From Shewanella sp. MTB7 (GTDB taxonomy: Bacteria; Pseudomonadota; Gammaproteobacteria; Enterobacterales; Shewanellaceae): a stretch of DNA of 64,000 bases. Position 1 is the stretch's first letter. The number at the start of each line of letters is the position of its first letter. Position numbers and translations under genes: made by a program. Shown piece after piece: positions 17,167 to 26,347 of the stretch. Location: assembly GCF_027571385.1 (NCBI RefSeq), contig NZ_CP085636.1, positions 992,001 to 1,056,000 on the forward strand, in the 5' to 3' direction. The notes below the pieces were generated by a model. That model was given only the letters and a program-made list of their open reading frames with translations, made no database searches and was not told the DNA's origin.

Positions 17167-18126
17167 CTATTTTCCTCGGCGTACACCGCGAGTAGTGCGA
17201 CTGTTTGAATTTCGGAAGTTACTGTTCTTAGAGTAATTAGAACGGAACTTACTGCCACTTTTACTACTGTTACCTACTGAACTAGCTTTAGGTGTGCTAG
17301 TACTTTGTCGGGATAAACTTGTCGAACCTGTACGCGTTTTAGCATAAGGGCTATCGAATTTCTTACCCTGAGAGTTAAACTGTTTTTTGGTCTTCTCATA
17401 GGTTTGTTTCTGAGAAGTAGCCTGCTTAGGTGAGGTATAGCGTGAACGACCGACGTCATTGTAATAGCTATAATTTCTTCGGCTAGACCAGCGATCGTAA
17501 CCTATGGGGCCACGCATCACGTTGGAAAACATCGAATACATGCCATACCAAGCCCAAAAAGACATACCATTGGAACCCGTTTGCCAACTGCCATAACCCG
17601 GGTTACCGATAAGTTGGCTACCAGCACCGAGATCTTCGGAGCCATTGGCAAGTGCTGCAGCTTCTCGACTAATTGAGTTTACTCGACCTAAGGCGCCGTT
17701 AGACATGTCGGCAACCACGTTGAGTGGATCCGATAGCATATCGTTATACAGACTGGGATCTGCTGCTTGATAGATATTTTCAGCTTCGGCTAATTGTTGA
17801 TCCAAATCTACATAATTTTGAGCATTGCTCAGCTCTTTATAGCGCCGAACCAAGGACATGTACATAGGCCCTTTAGTGGTCGCATCCTTTGCCAGCTCAT
17901 TGAGTAATGGTGCCAGTTCCGTTTGCTGCTTAAGCAATACATTGGTGTACTGTTTAAGCAAGGTAGCGTTTCGGATCTGGCCGTTATCTAGCATTTGTCC
18001 TAGAGTGTCGATTCTCTTGCCAGCTAATTGCTCAAATTGAGCAATTCGTTCTGGCCTGTCATCACCACAACCGACTAAGGTTAGTAGCAATGTTAGTGTG
18101 AGAACACGTATAAGCATCGCTGCCAT
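17167..18126 (-). CDS. Ser/Arg/Tyr-rich lipoprotein of the DUF350 operon
   Basis: A 319-residue lipoprotein with signal LIRVLTLTLLLTLVGC, lipobox LVGC, and mature protein starting CGDDRPERIAQ. Residues about 30-150 are helical (EQLAGKRIDTLGQMLDNGQ). An aromatic patch follows (MSFWAWYGMYSMFSNVMRG, near 185-205). The last 110 residues are a low-complexity basic Ser/Thr/Tyr/Arg tail ending RGVRRGK. It resembles, in layout only, the DUF1190 lipoproteins (YgiB/YjfM) that accompany yjf-type operons in E. coli. GGAGAAAAC lies before the ATG. It is first in the leftward set with DUF350 and the spermidine synthase. The basic tail could bind an acidic envelope polymer, but that is speculation. Confidence 0.78.
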   Translation of the reverse strand: MAAMLIRVLTLTLLLTLVGCGDDRPERIAQFEQLAGKRIDTLGQMLDNGQIRNATLLKQYTNVLLKQQTELAPLLNELAKDATTKGPMYMSLVRRYKELSNAQNYVDLDQQLAEAENIYQAADPSLYNDMLSDPLNVVADMSNGALGRVNSISREAAALANGSEDLGAGSQLIGNPGYGSWQTGSNGMSFWAWYGMYSMFSNVMRGPIGYDRWSSRRNYSYYNDVGRSRYTSPKQATSQKQTYEKTKKQFNSQGKKFDSPYAKTRTGSTSLSRQSTSTPKASSVGNSSKSGSKFRSNYSKNSNFRNSNSRTTRGVRRGK

Positions 18127-18180
18127 GTTTTCTCCATTTTTTAGGGTAGAGGCTAAATGAATTTTTTAGCTATCTATTTC

Positions 18181-18209
18181 ATAACTTAATACATTTGGAA
18201 TTAAGTTAT
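18181..18209. promoter_or_regulatory. Inverted repeat upstream of the lipoprotein-DUF350-spermidine synthase operon
   Basis: A perfect 10-bp inverted repeat (ATAACTTAAT / ATTAAGTTAT) separated by 9 bases, 55 bases upstream of the leftward lipoprotein start. There is no T-run on either side, so an operator is more likely than a terminator. It is unrelated to the GACATA palindromes. Confidence 0.5.
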
Positions 18210-18306
18210 AGTAACCTCTAGATTGAATGAAAAAGTAATCTTTTTTTATTTAACTTGTGTAAGGAGGCTCAAAAAGCCAAGACACTTACATTTTGGTTAC
18301 CACCGA

Positions 18307-18319
18307 GACATATTATGTC
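18307..18319. promoter_or_regulatory. Palindromic operator candidate, copy 3 (GACATATTATGTC)
   Basis: Identical to the two sites before the DUF2170 gene. It lies in the divergent region between the leftward lipoprotein gene (start 18126) and glnE (start 18370), 51 bases from glnE and about 180 from the lipoprotein gene. Which gene it controls is not decided by sequence; the shared function of the leftward operon makes that the favoured target. Confidence 0.65.
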
Positions 18320-18369
18320 TTAAATGATAATAAGTCGATTGCCATAAATTGTTAGGGATTATTATTACC

Positions 18370-21234
18370 ATGGAAAATATCAGTAACAAGCCATTATCTG
18401 CCATTATTTCAGACGTTGCGGATCGTTACTGGCAGCGCATGAATGAAACATGGCCTGAGCTTGCTAATGAATTAACCACAGAACAAGCTCAAGAGCTTTA
18501 TCGTATCATGGGGTTGAGTGATTTTATTGCAGAGCAGTTATGCCGCCACCCAGATTGGATTCTGCCTCTTTTTCATGGTGATCTTGAAAATCTTTCAAGG
18601 CAGGAGTTTGATAGCGATCTACATGCTCTATTGATTGATTTTTCCGGGGAAGATGACGTTAAGGCGATTTTAAGGCGTTATCGTAATAGACAGATGGTGC
18701 GTTTAGCTTGGCGGGATTTTTTCGGTTACGCTTCTTTACAAGATTCTCTGCTAGATCTTTCAGCCTTGGCCGAAGCCCTCATTATCTCAGCTCGCGACTG
18801 GCTTTATGTCCAAATGTGTAAACAATATGGAACCCCTTCTGACGAAGAGGGAAACCCTCAACCCCTTATAATCCTTGGTATGGGAAAATTGGGGGGGAGA
18901 GAGCTTAATTTTTCATCAGATATCGATCTTATTTTTACTTTTCCAGAACATGGGGAAACACAAGGCGCGCGCCGCGCCATTGCTAACCAAGAGTTTTTTA
19001 TCCGAATGGGTCAACGCCTAATTAATTTGTTGCATCAAGTGACTGTGGATGGGTTTGTCTATCGGGTCGATATGCGCCTTCGCCCTTATGGTGAGAGCGG
19101 ACCTTTAGTGGTGAGTTTTAGCGGCCTTGAAGATTATTATCAGGAGCAGGGAAGAGATTGGGAACGTTACGCCATGGTGAAAGCTAGGGCATTAGGACCT
19201 TGGACGTCACACTCTGATGAACTTCATTCTATGCTTCGGCCGTTTGTCTATCGTCGCTATATCGATTTTTCTGCGATTGAATCATTGCGTAAGATGAAGC
19301 AACTTATTACTCAAGAGGTGAGGCGTAGACAGCTGACCGACAATATTAAGCTAGGTGCTGGTGGAATTCGTGAGGTTGAGTTTGTTGTTCAAAGCTTTCA
19401 ACTTATTCGTGGGGGGCGTGAGCCTGCATTACGTCAACAAAGCTTATTAGCTGCGATTGAAACGTTATACAATTTAGGTCAACTAGAGTATCTGGTTGTG
19501 GATGAACTCAAGCAGAGCTATCTCTTGTTAAGGCGAGTTGAAAACCTGCTTCAGGGGATTGGTGATCAACAAACACAGACCTTGCCAGATAATGGATTAA
19601 ATTGGTATCGATTATGTCATTGCATGGGAATGGCATCGGAAGCTGAACTTCGTACTCACATTGAATCTTCGATGAGCAAGATCCATCGACATTTTCTCGA
19701 TACCGTCGGCGGGAGAATAGAGGATGACACTGCTGAACTTTGGACTCAACAGTTGTGGCTTGCCTATGACGATGATGATGCGCAAAGCCTGATTAATGAG
19801 CAGATGATCGAAGATCCAAAGCTTTGGCCCCTGCTGAAGTCTTGGCGTGAGACTGTTGCAAATCGAAGCATTGGACCGAGGGGACGAGATACGTTAGACA
19901 AGTTGATGCCTTGGTTATTAAGAGAGATTACTCATCTAGATTCCCCTTCAAGCGCCCTAGCATCTGTTTCTAAAGTGATCGATCAGATCTTAACTCGTAC
20001 GACCTATCTAGAGTTGCTTTATGAGAACCCCGGAGCGCGTCAGCAACTGGTGAGTCTGTGTTGTGCCAGCCCTTGGATTGCGAGCCAGCTTGCAAAGTTT
20101 CCTATGTTACTTGATGAGCTTATTGATCCTACTCAGCTCTATGATACCACCTCATTAGATGATTATGGCAGTGAGCTAAGGCAATATTTGCTTCGTGTTC
20201 CAGAGGAGGATATGGAGCAGCAGATGGAAGCATTACGCCAATTCAAGTTATCTCAACAACTTAAAATCGCCGCCGCCGATGTGACGGGAGTTTTGCCTGT
20301 GAGTGAGGTGAGTGACCACCTCACTTTCTTAGCTGAAGCTATTATTGAGCAGGTCGTGACGCAAGCGTGGCAACAGGTGAGTCGTCGTCATGGGAGGCCT
20401 GCGTATTTAGCGGAGGGAGTAACAGGTTTTGCGGTTATTGGTTATGGCAAAGCAGGTGGAATAGAGTTAGGTTATAGCTCAGATCTTGATCTGGTTTTTC
20501 TGCATAATTTTTCTCGTGAAAAATATCCGGAACAAGGTGAAACCGATGGCGATCGTCCTATTGAAGTCGGCTATTTTTACCTCAAGTTAGCCCAAAGAAT
20601 TCTTCATCTCTTTTCTACTCGTACCACATCTGGAGAGCTCTATGAAGTGGACATGCGCTTACGACCATCGGGATCCTCCGGCCTGTTGGTGAGTGAAATG
20701 GAATATTTTGGAGAGTATCAAAGACAAGAGGCTTGGATCTGGGAACATCAAGCCTTAGTTCGTGCTCGCTTTATGTTTGGTAGTAATACTCTGTCTAGCC
20801 GTTTTAGTGAGTTAAGAGCGCAGGTCTTAGAATTACCACGAGATAAGTCTGAGCTGGCAAAAGAGGTGAGAGATATGCGCACTAAGATGCGATCTCACTT
20901 GTTAAAGGTAAAACCTGAGCTGTTTGATTTGAAACAGAGCCCGGGGGGGATTGCAGACATTGAATTTATTGCTCAATATCTAGTGTTAGCTAATACCCAT
21001 GAATATAAGGAGTTATCGACCTGGTCTGACAATATTCGAATTTTTGCAAACCTAGGAGAGTTAACTTTATTATCAAATACTGATGCCGAAGCTTTGATAC
21101 AAGCTTATCTGTTTTTACGTGATGAGAGCCACAGGCTGACACTTCAGCAGAAGCCGAGTGAAATTCCTGTTGAATTTGTTGAGGTTCACGCTAATCGTGT
21201 CATGGAAATTTATCAGAGGATATTAGTGAACTAA
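18370..21234 (+). CDS. glnE: Bifunctional glutamine synthetase adenylyltransferase / adenylyl-removing enzyme
   Basis: A 954-residue protein with two nucleotidyltransferase domains. The N-terminal adenylyl-removing domain has [20 protein letters not shown] at about residues 168-188. The C-terminal adenylyltransferase domain has [20 protein letters not shown] at about 690-710. The G-S-x-D-x-D metal-binding pattern is intact in both. It adds or removes AMP on glutamine synthetase in response to PII and glutamine. The ATG at 18370 ([10 protein letters not shown]) is preferred over an upstream in-frame TTG at 18349. Size matches E. coli GlnE (946 aa). It stands alone, 370 bases from the divergent lipoprotein operon. 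Confidence 0.96.
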   Translation: MENISNKPLSAIISDVADRYWQRMNETWPELANELTTEQAQELYRIMGLSDFIAEQLCRHPDWILPLFHGDLENLSRQEFDSDLHALLIDFSGEDDVKAILRRYRNRQMVRLAWRDFFGYASLQDSLLDLSALAEALIISARDWLYVQMCKQYGTPSDEEGNPQPLIILGMGKLGGRELNFSSDIDLIFTFPEHGETQGARRAIANQEFFIRMGQRLINLLHQVTVDGFVYRVDMRLRPYGESGPLVVSFSGLEDYYQEQGRDWERYAMVKARALGPWTSHSDELHSMLRPFVYRRYIDFSAIESLRKMKQLITQEVRRRQLTDNIKLGAGGIREVEFVVQSFQLIRGGREPALRQQSLLAAIETLYNLGQLEYLVVDELKQSYLLLRRVENLLQGIGDQQTQTLPDNGLNWYRLCHCMGMASEAELRTHIESSMSKIHRHFLDTVGGRIEDDTAELWTQQLWLAYDDDDAQSLINEQMIEDPKLWPLLKSWRETVANRSIGPRGRDTLDKLMPWLLREITHLDSPSSALASVSKVIDQILTRTTYLELLYENPGARQQLVSLCCASPWIASQLAKFPMLLDELIDPTQLYDTTSLDDYGSELRQYLLRVPEEDMEQQMEALRQFKLSQQLKIAAADVTGVLPVSEVSDHLTFLAEAIIEQVVTQAWQQVSRRHGRPAYLAEGVTGFAVIGYGKAGGIELGYSSDLDLVFLHNFSREKYPEQGETDGDRPIEVGYFYLKLAQRILHLFSTRTTSGELYEVDMRLRPSGSSGLLVSEMEYFGEYQRQEAWIWEHQALVRARFMFGSNTLSSRFSELRAQVLELPRDKSELAKEVRDMRTKMRSHLLKVKPELFDLKQSPGGIADIEFIAQYLVLANTHEYKELSTWSDNIRIFANLGELTLLSNTDAEALIQAYLFLRDESHRLTLQQKPSEIPVEFVEVHANRVMEIYQRILVN

Positions 21235-21423
21235 AGGTAATTCTGTTTGGGTTGTCATTATTGGCAATATTGCTTCGCATTATGCGGCAAGTTGTTTTCT
21301 CTTTGGAGTGAGAAATATTTAATGTGTTGAAAATACACTGAGTGTTTTGGTTGGCTCGACTATTGCTTTGTGTTTATAGCAATAATAGATGTTAGTAGGT
21401 CAACCATACGCTTGGAGTCGCCC

Positions 21424-22167
21424 ATGAAATCAATGAAAAATCGTTCCTATTGCGGATCTATATCACCAGGACGTTTGGCCTTAAGTGTTATCTCTATTCC
21501 CAATAGACCAGCACAAACGCCCCATTGCCCAGCTAAACCAGCGAAAGAAAAAGCCACATTTCCTCTTATTTGGTTGTGCCTTTTAGGCTGTTTACTATTA
21601 TGTAACAGTGTTATGGCTAACGATGTCAGCTGGAAGCTAAGAGGTTACTATCTTCAGCAATTGGCCGATATTGACGCTGAAGCGTTAGGTGAGAGTACAA
21701 TAAATAGAGGCTTGGCGTTCAGAGTTAAGGGGGAGGCTAATCAATTCGAAATAGGTTATACAAGTCAGTCAAACTGGTTGGTGGCTTTTGAGCAACTCAC
21801 ACTGGGTGGGCAAAATGCTTTATTTACTGAGGTAGTAAGTTTAGATTCTGAGCTTCAGGATAGTTTTAATCAAGAGGTCGGGCAGTATTCTGGTTGGGGA
21901 GTTAAATTAGGGTACCGTTATGTTTTGAGCGATGTTCTGTTTGGTTCTCTCCATCTAGGAGGCTTTAACTGGGAGTTGGTCTCTTTAAACGCCAGTGATA
22001 AACAGAGACTTGAGCAGAGAGGTCAAAATGGAACCTCTCCTTATGTTGGATTCGGGATCGAGTATAGGATTAGTGAGCAGGCTAGTTGGGTCTTAAATTG
22101 GCAGCATGTTGAACTCAATAGTGATAGTTTCGATGACCTTGTTGTTAAACTTGCTTATTTATTTTAA
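21424..22167 (+). CDS. Putative small outer-membrane beta-barrel protein
   Basis: A 247-residue protein from the ATG at 21424, but the start is uncertain. About 40 unusual residues precede a clear signal sequence (FPLIWLCLLGCLLLCNSVMA, cut before NDVSW), so the true start may lie further downstream at a non-ATG codon. The mature part has alternating hydrophobic and polar residues typical of beta strands (WKLRGYYLQQL, FEIGYTSQSNWLVAFEQLTL, WGVKLGYRYVLSDVLFGSL). It ends VVKLAYLF, a terminal-phenylalanine signature used for BAM-mediated outer-membrane insertion. I do not recognise a named family. It stands alone after glnE. Confidence 0.65.
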   Translation: MKSMKNRSYCGSISPGRLALSVISIPNRPAQTPHCPAKPAKEKATFPLIWLCLLGCLLLCNSVMANDVSWKLRGYYLQQLADIDAEALGESTINRGLAFRVKGEANQFEIGYTSQSNWLVAFEQLTLGGQNALFTEVVSLDSELQDSFNQEVGQYSGWGVKLGYRYVLSDVLFGSLHLGGFNWELVSLNASDKQRLEQRGQNGTSPYVGFGIEYRISEQASWVLNWQHVELNSDSFDDLVVKLAYLF

Positions 22168-22291
22168 TTTGAAGCAGATAGCTTGATACTATTTGTTGCA
22201 TATATTCATTAAGTTAAGATTTTACTGTATAGCATTTTAGATTATATTATTATCCATTATTGATACCTTGATGTTCTTTTAGGAAATGCAA

Positions 22292-22657
22292 ATGGCGATT
22301 GGAAATGTTGGTACACTTGTTCCGATGAATGCTCCAAGTCATCTGATTTCGTCTCAGGCTCAAAGCGCTGTAGCTGTAGCGCCTAAAGCAGCAAATATGG
22401 CCGCAATCAAGGTTGAGTTATCTCCTGCTGCTATAAGTCTCAGTCAAAAAGAGGTTGCTGGGGACAAAGTTGAAAGCCAATTAACCTCAAAACAAGCTGA
22501 GACCGAGAAGTCTGATGGGGTCAAATCCTTTGCATATGGCGTTTTAGGCATGGATCATCCGGATCAGATAGATGCAAAAGAAGATGACTCCTATACCGCG
22601 GGCCAATTTTTGAAAGCGGCTGCTACGGTAGGTAGTGTTATTGCTCTTTTCATCTAG
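22292..22657 (+). CDS. Uncharacterised 121-aa protein
   Basis: The ATG at 22292 (MAIGNVGTLVPMNAP) is favoured over the one at 22286 because AGGA lies eight bases upstream. The product is Ala/Ser/Lys-rich and probably unfolded in its first two thirds (VELSPAAISLSQKE, SQLTSKQAETEKSDG). It then has a more ordered tail with FAYGVLGMDHPDQ and a hydrophobic C-terminus AAATVGSVIALFI. No signal peptide or known domain is visible. The SPAAISLS segment recalls short motifs in flagellar-associated proteins, but I would not assign it. It is flanked by a beta-barrel gene and convergent fetB. Confidence 0.6.
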   Translation: MAIGNVGTLVPMNAPSHLISSQAQSAVAVAPKAANMAAIKVELSPAAISLSQKEVAGDKVESQLTSKQAETEKSDGVKSFAYGVLGMDHPDQIDAKEDDSYTAGQFLKAAATVGSVIALFI

Positions 22658-22730
22658 TCGATTTAGGCTATTTTCTCATCACTAGAGAGAGGATCTTTAT
22701 CGGTAAAAACCAATACATTTCATTGATGAA

Positions 22731-23528
22731 TTACTTTTTCCCTATCCCGATAGTGACCAAGCCAGTGTGAGTAATGCTCCTGTTAATGGACAATATTAAT
22801 GAACTTGTTACTGAGACACTTAAAGTCACAAAAATAGCGACCAGAATGATGAGCTGATATTTCACGGCTAACATAGGGTCACTTCCCCCTAAAATTTGTC
22901 CTGTCATCATACCTGGTAACGTAACGAGACCCATGCTGGTCATCGAGGCCAATATAGGCGCTAAAGACTGAGATAATGCAGACTGCAGGAAGGGAAAAGC
23001 CGCTTGATAAGGTTGTCCACCCAGTGCTAATACTCCCTCATACTCCATCTTCTTCTCATCAAATGCCGTAAATAACCGCTGGAGAGCAACAATATTGCCG
23101 CTTAAAGAGTTTCCCAATAGCATGCCTGCAAGTGGAATTAGATATTGGGCATTGTAGACTGGCTGGGGTTTGAGTAGCAGTAGAAGTAAAATGAGCATCA
23201 TAGGGACAACGCCTATGATGAGGCCTACAAGTACGGGGAAGTAAAGAACTCGTCTTGGGAGTTTCGCACTAGTTACAATGGCACTGGCACCGATGAGAAT
23301 CATAATGCTTAACCATATAATATTGATCCATAAACTATCGAGAGAGAAAAGAAACTCCAGATAGAGACCAACCAAGATTAGCTGACAGATCATGCGGACG
23401 ATCGAGACAAATATCTCTCGCCCCAAATGAAGCTTTAGCTTAACATTTATCGCGAAAGGGATGATCAGCACTGACATAAAAACAGCGAGTTGCCACCAGG
23501 TAATATCGATACTCGATCCCATCGTCAT
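22731..23528 (-). CDS. fetB: FetB-like ABC transporter permease (UPF0014)
   Basis: A 265-residue membrane protein with about seven hydrophobic segments and the UPF0014/FetB hallmarks: LIPLAGMLLGNSLSGNIVAL, LALGGQPYQAAFPFLQSALS and GLVTLPGMMTGQILGGSDPMLA. In E. coli FetB pairs with the ATPase FetA in iron efflux under oxidative stress. No fetA-like ATPase gene lies next to it here, although these are normally adjacent. The start is ATG at 23528 with a second ATG two codons on; neither has a strong Shine-Dalgarno. Confidence 0.85.
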   Translation of the reverse strand: MTMGSSIDITWWQLAVFMSVLIIPFAINVKLKLHLGREIFVSIVRMICQLILVGLYLEFLFSLDSLWINIIWLSIMILIGASAIVTSAKLPRRVLYFPVLVGLIIGVVPMMLILLLLLLKPQPVYNAQYLIPLAGMLLGNSLSGNIVALQRLFTAFDEKKMEYEGVLALGGQPYQAAFPFLQSALSQSLAPILASMTSMGLVTLPGMMTGQILGGSDPMLAVKYQLIILVAIFVTLSVSVTSSLILSINRSITHTGLVTIGIGKK

Positions 23529-23864
23529 AGCGGCTCTAAATTGTCAGTAGAAGGAGAGAGTGATTTTAGGCGTAATTGATATACAGGTCAAAATGTTATC
23601 AAAAAGAGAGTCTGGATTCTCTGTGTTAGACTAGCTTTGAATTGGCTTACTTTAGATTGTAAGCGAAGACTAATTTCAGCCAGCTTTTGTTGTTTCAGTT
23701 GCACTCGTTGGCTGATAATTAACTTGAGTATTAGAAAGGTATAAACAAGCGTCACGGCTACCTAGTCTCTGTCTAGCCGATGTTATAGATAAATAATGCT
23801 TGATGTGGTTTATCTTTATGGAACAACTTATTGTTGTTAATCATGTAGTTAGTAGGGGTAGTGA
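23529..23864. other. Intergenic region between fetB and the large lipoprotein gene
   Basis: About 340 bases with no convincing open frame, RNA gene or repeat. It contains the upstream region of leftward fetB and ends at the terminator of the downstream-facing lipoprotein gene. No promoter elements stand out. Confidence 0.5.
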
Positions 23865-23897
23865 AATAAATAGAGGGTTGGTGGCCCTCTATTTATT
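23865..23897 (-). terminator. Intrinsic terminator of the 747-aa lipoprotein gene
   Basis: A perfect 13-bp inverted repeat (AATAAATAGAGGG / CCCTCTATTTATT) with a 7-base loop, five bases beyond the stop of the leftward gene. It is AT-rich on both flanks. Confidence 0.85.
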
Positions 23898-23902
23898 GTG
23901 TG

Positions 23903-26146
23903 TTACTGTTCAATCGTTAGGGGGGCAGATCTTGTTTGCTTCTGTAAAATGTCAAAGTTTTCTCTCGCTTGTAGACTGGGTCTTAAGCCAAGGTCTGGTC
24001 TGGCTATGTCGCCTTGAGAGTAGTCACAGACGCCATCAGGAAAAATGGCTTCCAGTTGCTTCTGATAGGGAGTGATTGAAACGGCGCCGTAAATACCTTG
24101 CTGTATCGCTTCGGCGACCGGCATTTGGCCACATTTAAAGATACTGCCTGCCCATGGGCCGCCGGCCTGAATCCGAATATTACTATAGATAGGGTAGATT
24201 TTGCTGCAAGGCCCTAAGGGGCGGTTATTCCACTCTCCATCCCATACATTGTCACCTTCGAATAATACTTCTCCATTACTATCTAAACAGATGTCATGCA
24301 GAGAGTCAGGTTTAGCGTTTACTGGATCCTTGTCATCAGATGTCCTTATGGCCATAAGCCAACGGTCTAAATAATTGACTCCCTTTGCTATTGGAGTGTG
24401 TTCTTTATGGGAAACCCAGATCACTTGATTATCGTTATGGCCTTGATATTCTTGGATTCTTAGGCGACTTTCAAATGAGGCGGCGGTATGGTGCATATTA
24501 AGATCATCTTCTAGATAGTGACGGATCTCCAAAATCGGGAGCTCAGCTTTACCAATGAAAATTTGCCCATATCGATAGCCATTATCGATAGCTTTTGAAT
24601 CAGAAGATTTTCTTTTGGCGGTGTTAGGGGAGGGTTGGGTGATATTGTTTCGACTCCAAAGGCTAAGCCATAATGGAATCTTCATACCAAAAGGGGTAAA
24701 AGCACTCTCTTTTTTCATCTTTTCTTGGGGAAGCCAAGAGCCTATGTATTGGTTAAGCTTGATGAAATCTTTAATCGTTATATCCCCTTTTCGCAAGGCG
24801 AGTAACCCATATTGCACCCCTTCATTACCCCATGTAGTACGTGCAAAGCCATTTTTGTCGGTACCATAAATTTGAGCAAGATCTTGCCAGTAGGTCCAAT
24901 TTACTCTCTCTTTGACCTCATCAGAAAAGTAGGGTTTCACAAAACCCTGTTTCGGGTTGTAGAAGAAGGTTGCCGCAAAAAACCAGGAGTAAACACATTC
25001 ACTACTGCCATTAGGCATCGATGGCCAGGCACCTGCGACCATTTGATTGAGAGGGACTAAGAAGCTATAGGGATGCTCGAAATCATTGATCCCGTTCATT
25101 CCCTCAATATTCTCTCTTTGTTCCCAGTCGCGCCATTTTTTATTACCATTATCAGTCACATTAAAATAGTGCTGCAGTAGATCGCAATCGAGTACAAATA
25201 TTGATTGAGACACCATGTCGGGGTAACTGTAGATAGGCATTAAACCATCGAGAACACCTGTGCTATTTTGTGCGATTAGGTATTGAGCAAGTGCTCCTCC
25301 CGAGCCACCTATACCTAATGTATAAAATGGTTGTCCATAAAGAGAGGTAAACTGCTTTTTTACCCGTCTAGCAATGTCTTCGGCGAGCAGCATGTTATAA
25401 GTGTAACTGGTGTTATTGCCACTGGAACCTATCACGGCATAGCCTTGCCTTAGCAGTGAATGTCGGCGGTTGATAAATCGATGGGCTCCCATACGTCCTT
25501 GACGAAACCCGATACTAGCACCGCCTTTAAATTGATAGATTAGCTTTTGATTCCAATAATCCTTAGTGTTTCTGTCTCCTACACTCTCTTGGGGGACTAA
25601 CATTGTCATGTAGTAGATATAACGGTTGATGCTGCCTCTTTCTAAACGAAAGATCTCCGGAACCTCTTTGCTCTCTATGGTGGTTGTCGCAATCAGTTCT
25701 CTTGCTGGTGGGTTGTTAATATCATAATCCTTGATGATGTCGCTGCCAGCTTTTGCATAGAAATAATCGATCCGTGAAGTGATTAGGCAATCTTTACTGT
25801 AGCCAATAGGCTGGTTGTTATCGTCATAGATGGTGACGCCATCACCATCTTGATTATCGACAATAGGCTGCCCTAATCCTGCATCGACGGTCATGCAGTA
25901 AAAGGGATATTGACGCTCTCCTGCGTACAAAGCATCAACAGGACCAACCTCGCCTAGCGGAATTGGGAATGGAAACGTTTCATCGGGTCTTGGCGTTAAA
26001 CTGATATGTTTTTCAACGGTTAAGATAGGTTTTTCTGTGCCCATTTGGGCAATGCCTTTGACCTGACGACGTATGAGAGGATCGGGTTCACAAGCGGTTA
26101 AAAGTGCACAAAATAACAGAATTGATGTGAGGTTTAGTTTAGCCAT
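23903..26146 (-). CDS. Large lipoprotein, DUF6351-like putative alpha/beta hydrolase
   Basis: A 747-residue lipoprotein (signal LTSILLFCALLTAC, lipobox LTAC). The central region carries YQFKGGASIGFRQGRMGAH and a nucleophile-elbow-like GIGGSGGALAQYLIAQNS near residue 280, typical of serine alpha/beta hydrolases. A His-containing segment near residue 580 (YQGHNDNQVIWVSHKEHTP) could supply other catalytic residues. The overall pattern recalls the DUF6351 family, some of which are discussed as depolymerase-like; that assignment is from memory. It probably acts in the periplasm or on the outer membrane on an unknown ester or polymer. It stands alone with its own terminator. Confidence 0.65.
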   Translation of the reverse strand: MAKLNLTSILLFCALLTACEPDPLIRRQVKGIAQMGTEKPILTVEKHISLTPRPDETFPFPIPLGEVGPVDALYAGERQYPFYCMTVDAGLGQPIVDNQDGDGVTIYDDNNQPIGYSKDCLITSRIDYFYAKAGSDIIKDYDINNPPARELIATTTIESKEVPEIFRLERGSINRYIYYMTMLVPQESVGDRNTKDYWNQKLIYQFKGGASIGFRQGRMGAHRFINRRHSLLRQGYAVIGSSGNNTSYTYNMLLAEDIARRVKKQFTSLYGQPFYTLGIGGSGGALAQYLIAQNSTGVLDGLMPIYSYPDMVSQSIFVLDCDLLQHYFNVTDNGNKKWRDWEQRENIEGMNGINDFEHPYSFLVPLNQMVAGAWPSMPNGSSECVYSWFFAATFFYNPKQGFVKPYFSDEVKERVNWTYWQDLAQIYGTDKNGFARTTWGNEGVQYGLLALRKGDITIKDFIKLNQYIGSWLPQEKMKKESAFTPFGMKIPLWLSLWSRNNITQPSPNTAKRKSSDSKAIDNGYRYGQIFIGKAELPILEIRHYLEDDLNMHHTAASFESRLRIQEYQGHNDNQVIWVSHKEHTPIAKGVNYLDRWLMAIRTSDDKDPVNAKPDSLHDICLDSNGEVLFEGDNVWDGEWNNRPLGPCSKIYPIYSNIRIQAGGPWAGSIFKCGQMPVAEAIQQGIYGAVSITPYQKQLEAIFPDGVCDYSQGDIARPDLGLRPSLQARENFDILQKQTRSAPLTIEQ

Positions 26147-26347
26147 GACCTCCTCCTAAAAAGATGTTCCTTATCTATTAAGTCTTGTTCGATTCAGTGA
26201 AAATGCAAATGTTTTTGGTGGGGAGATTCACTGTCCATAGTCGTAATTGTTTGAAGTGTTAGATTATTTTATTCTGTTGATTATTAATAATATTTTTAAA
26301 TCTTTTCTTATCAAAAATAAATAACGAAAAATCAAAAGGGTCAGAGA

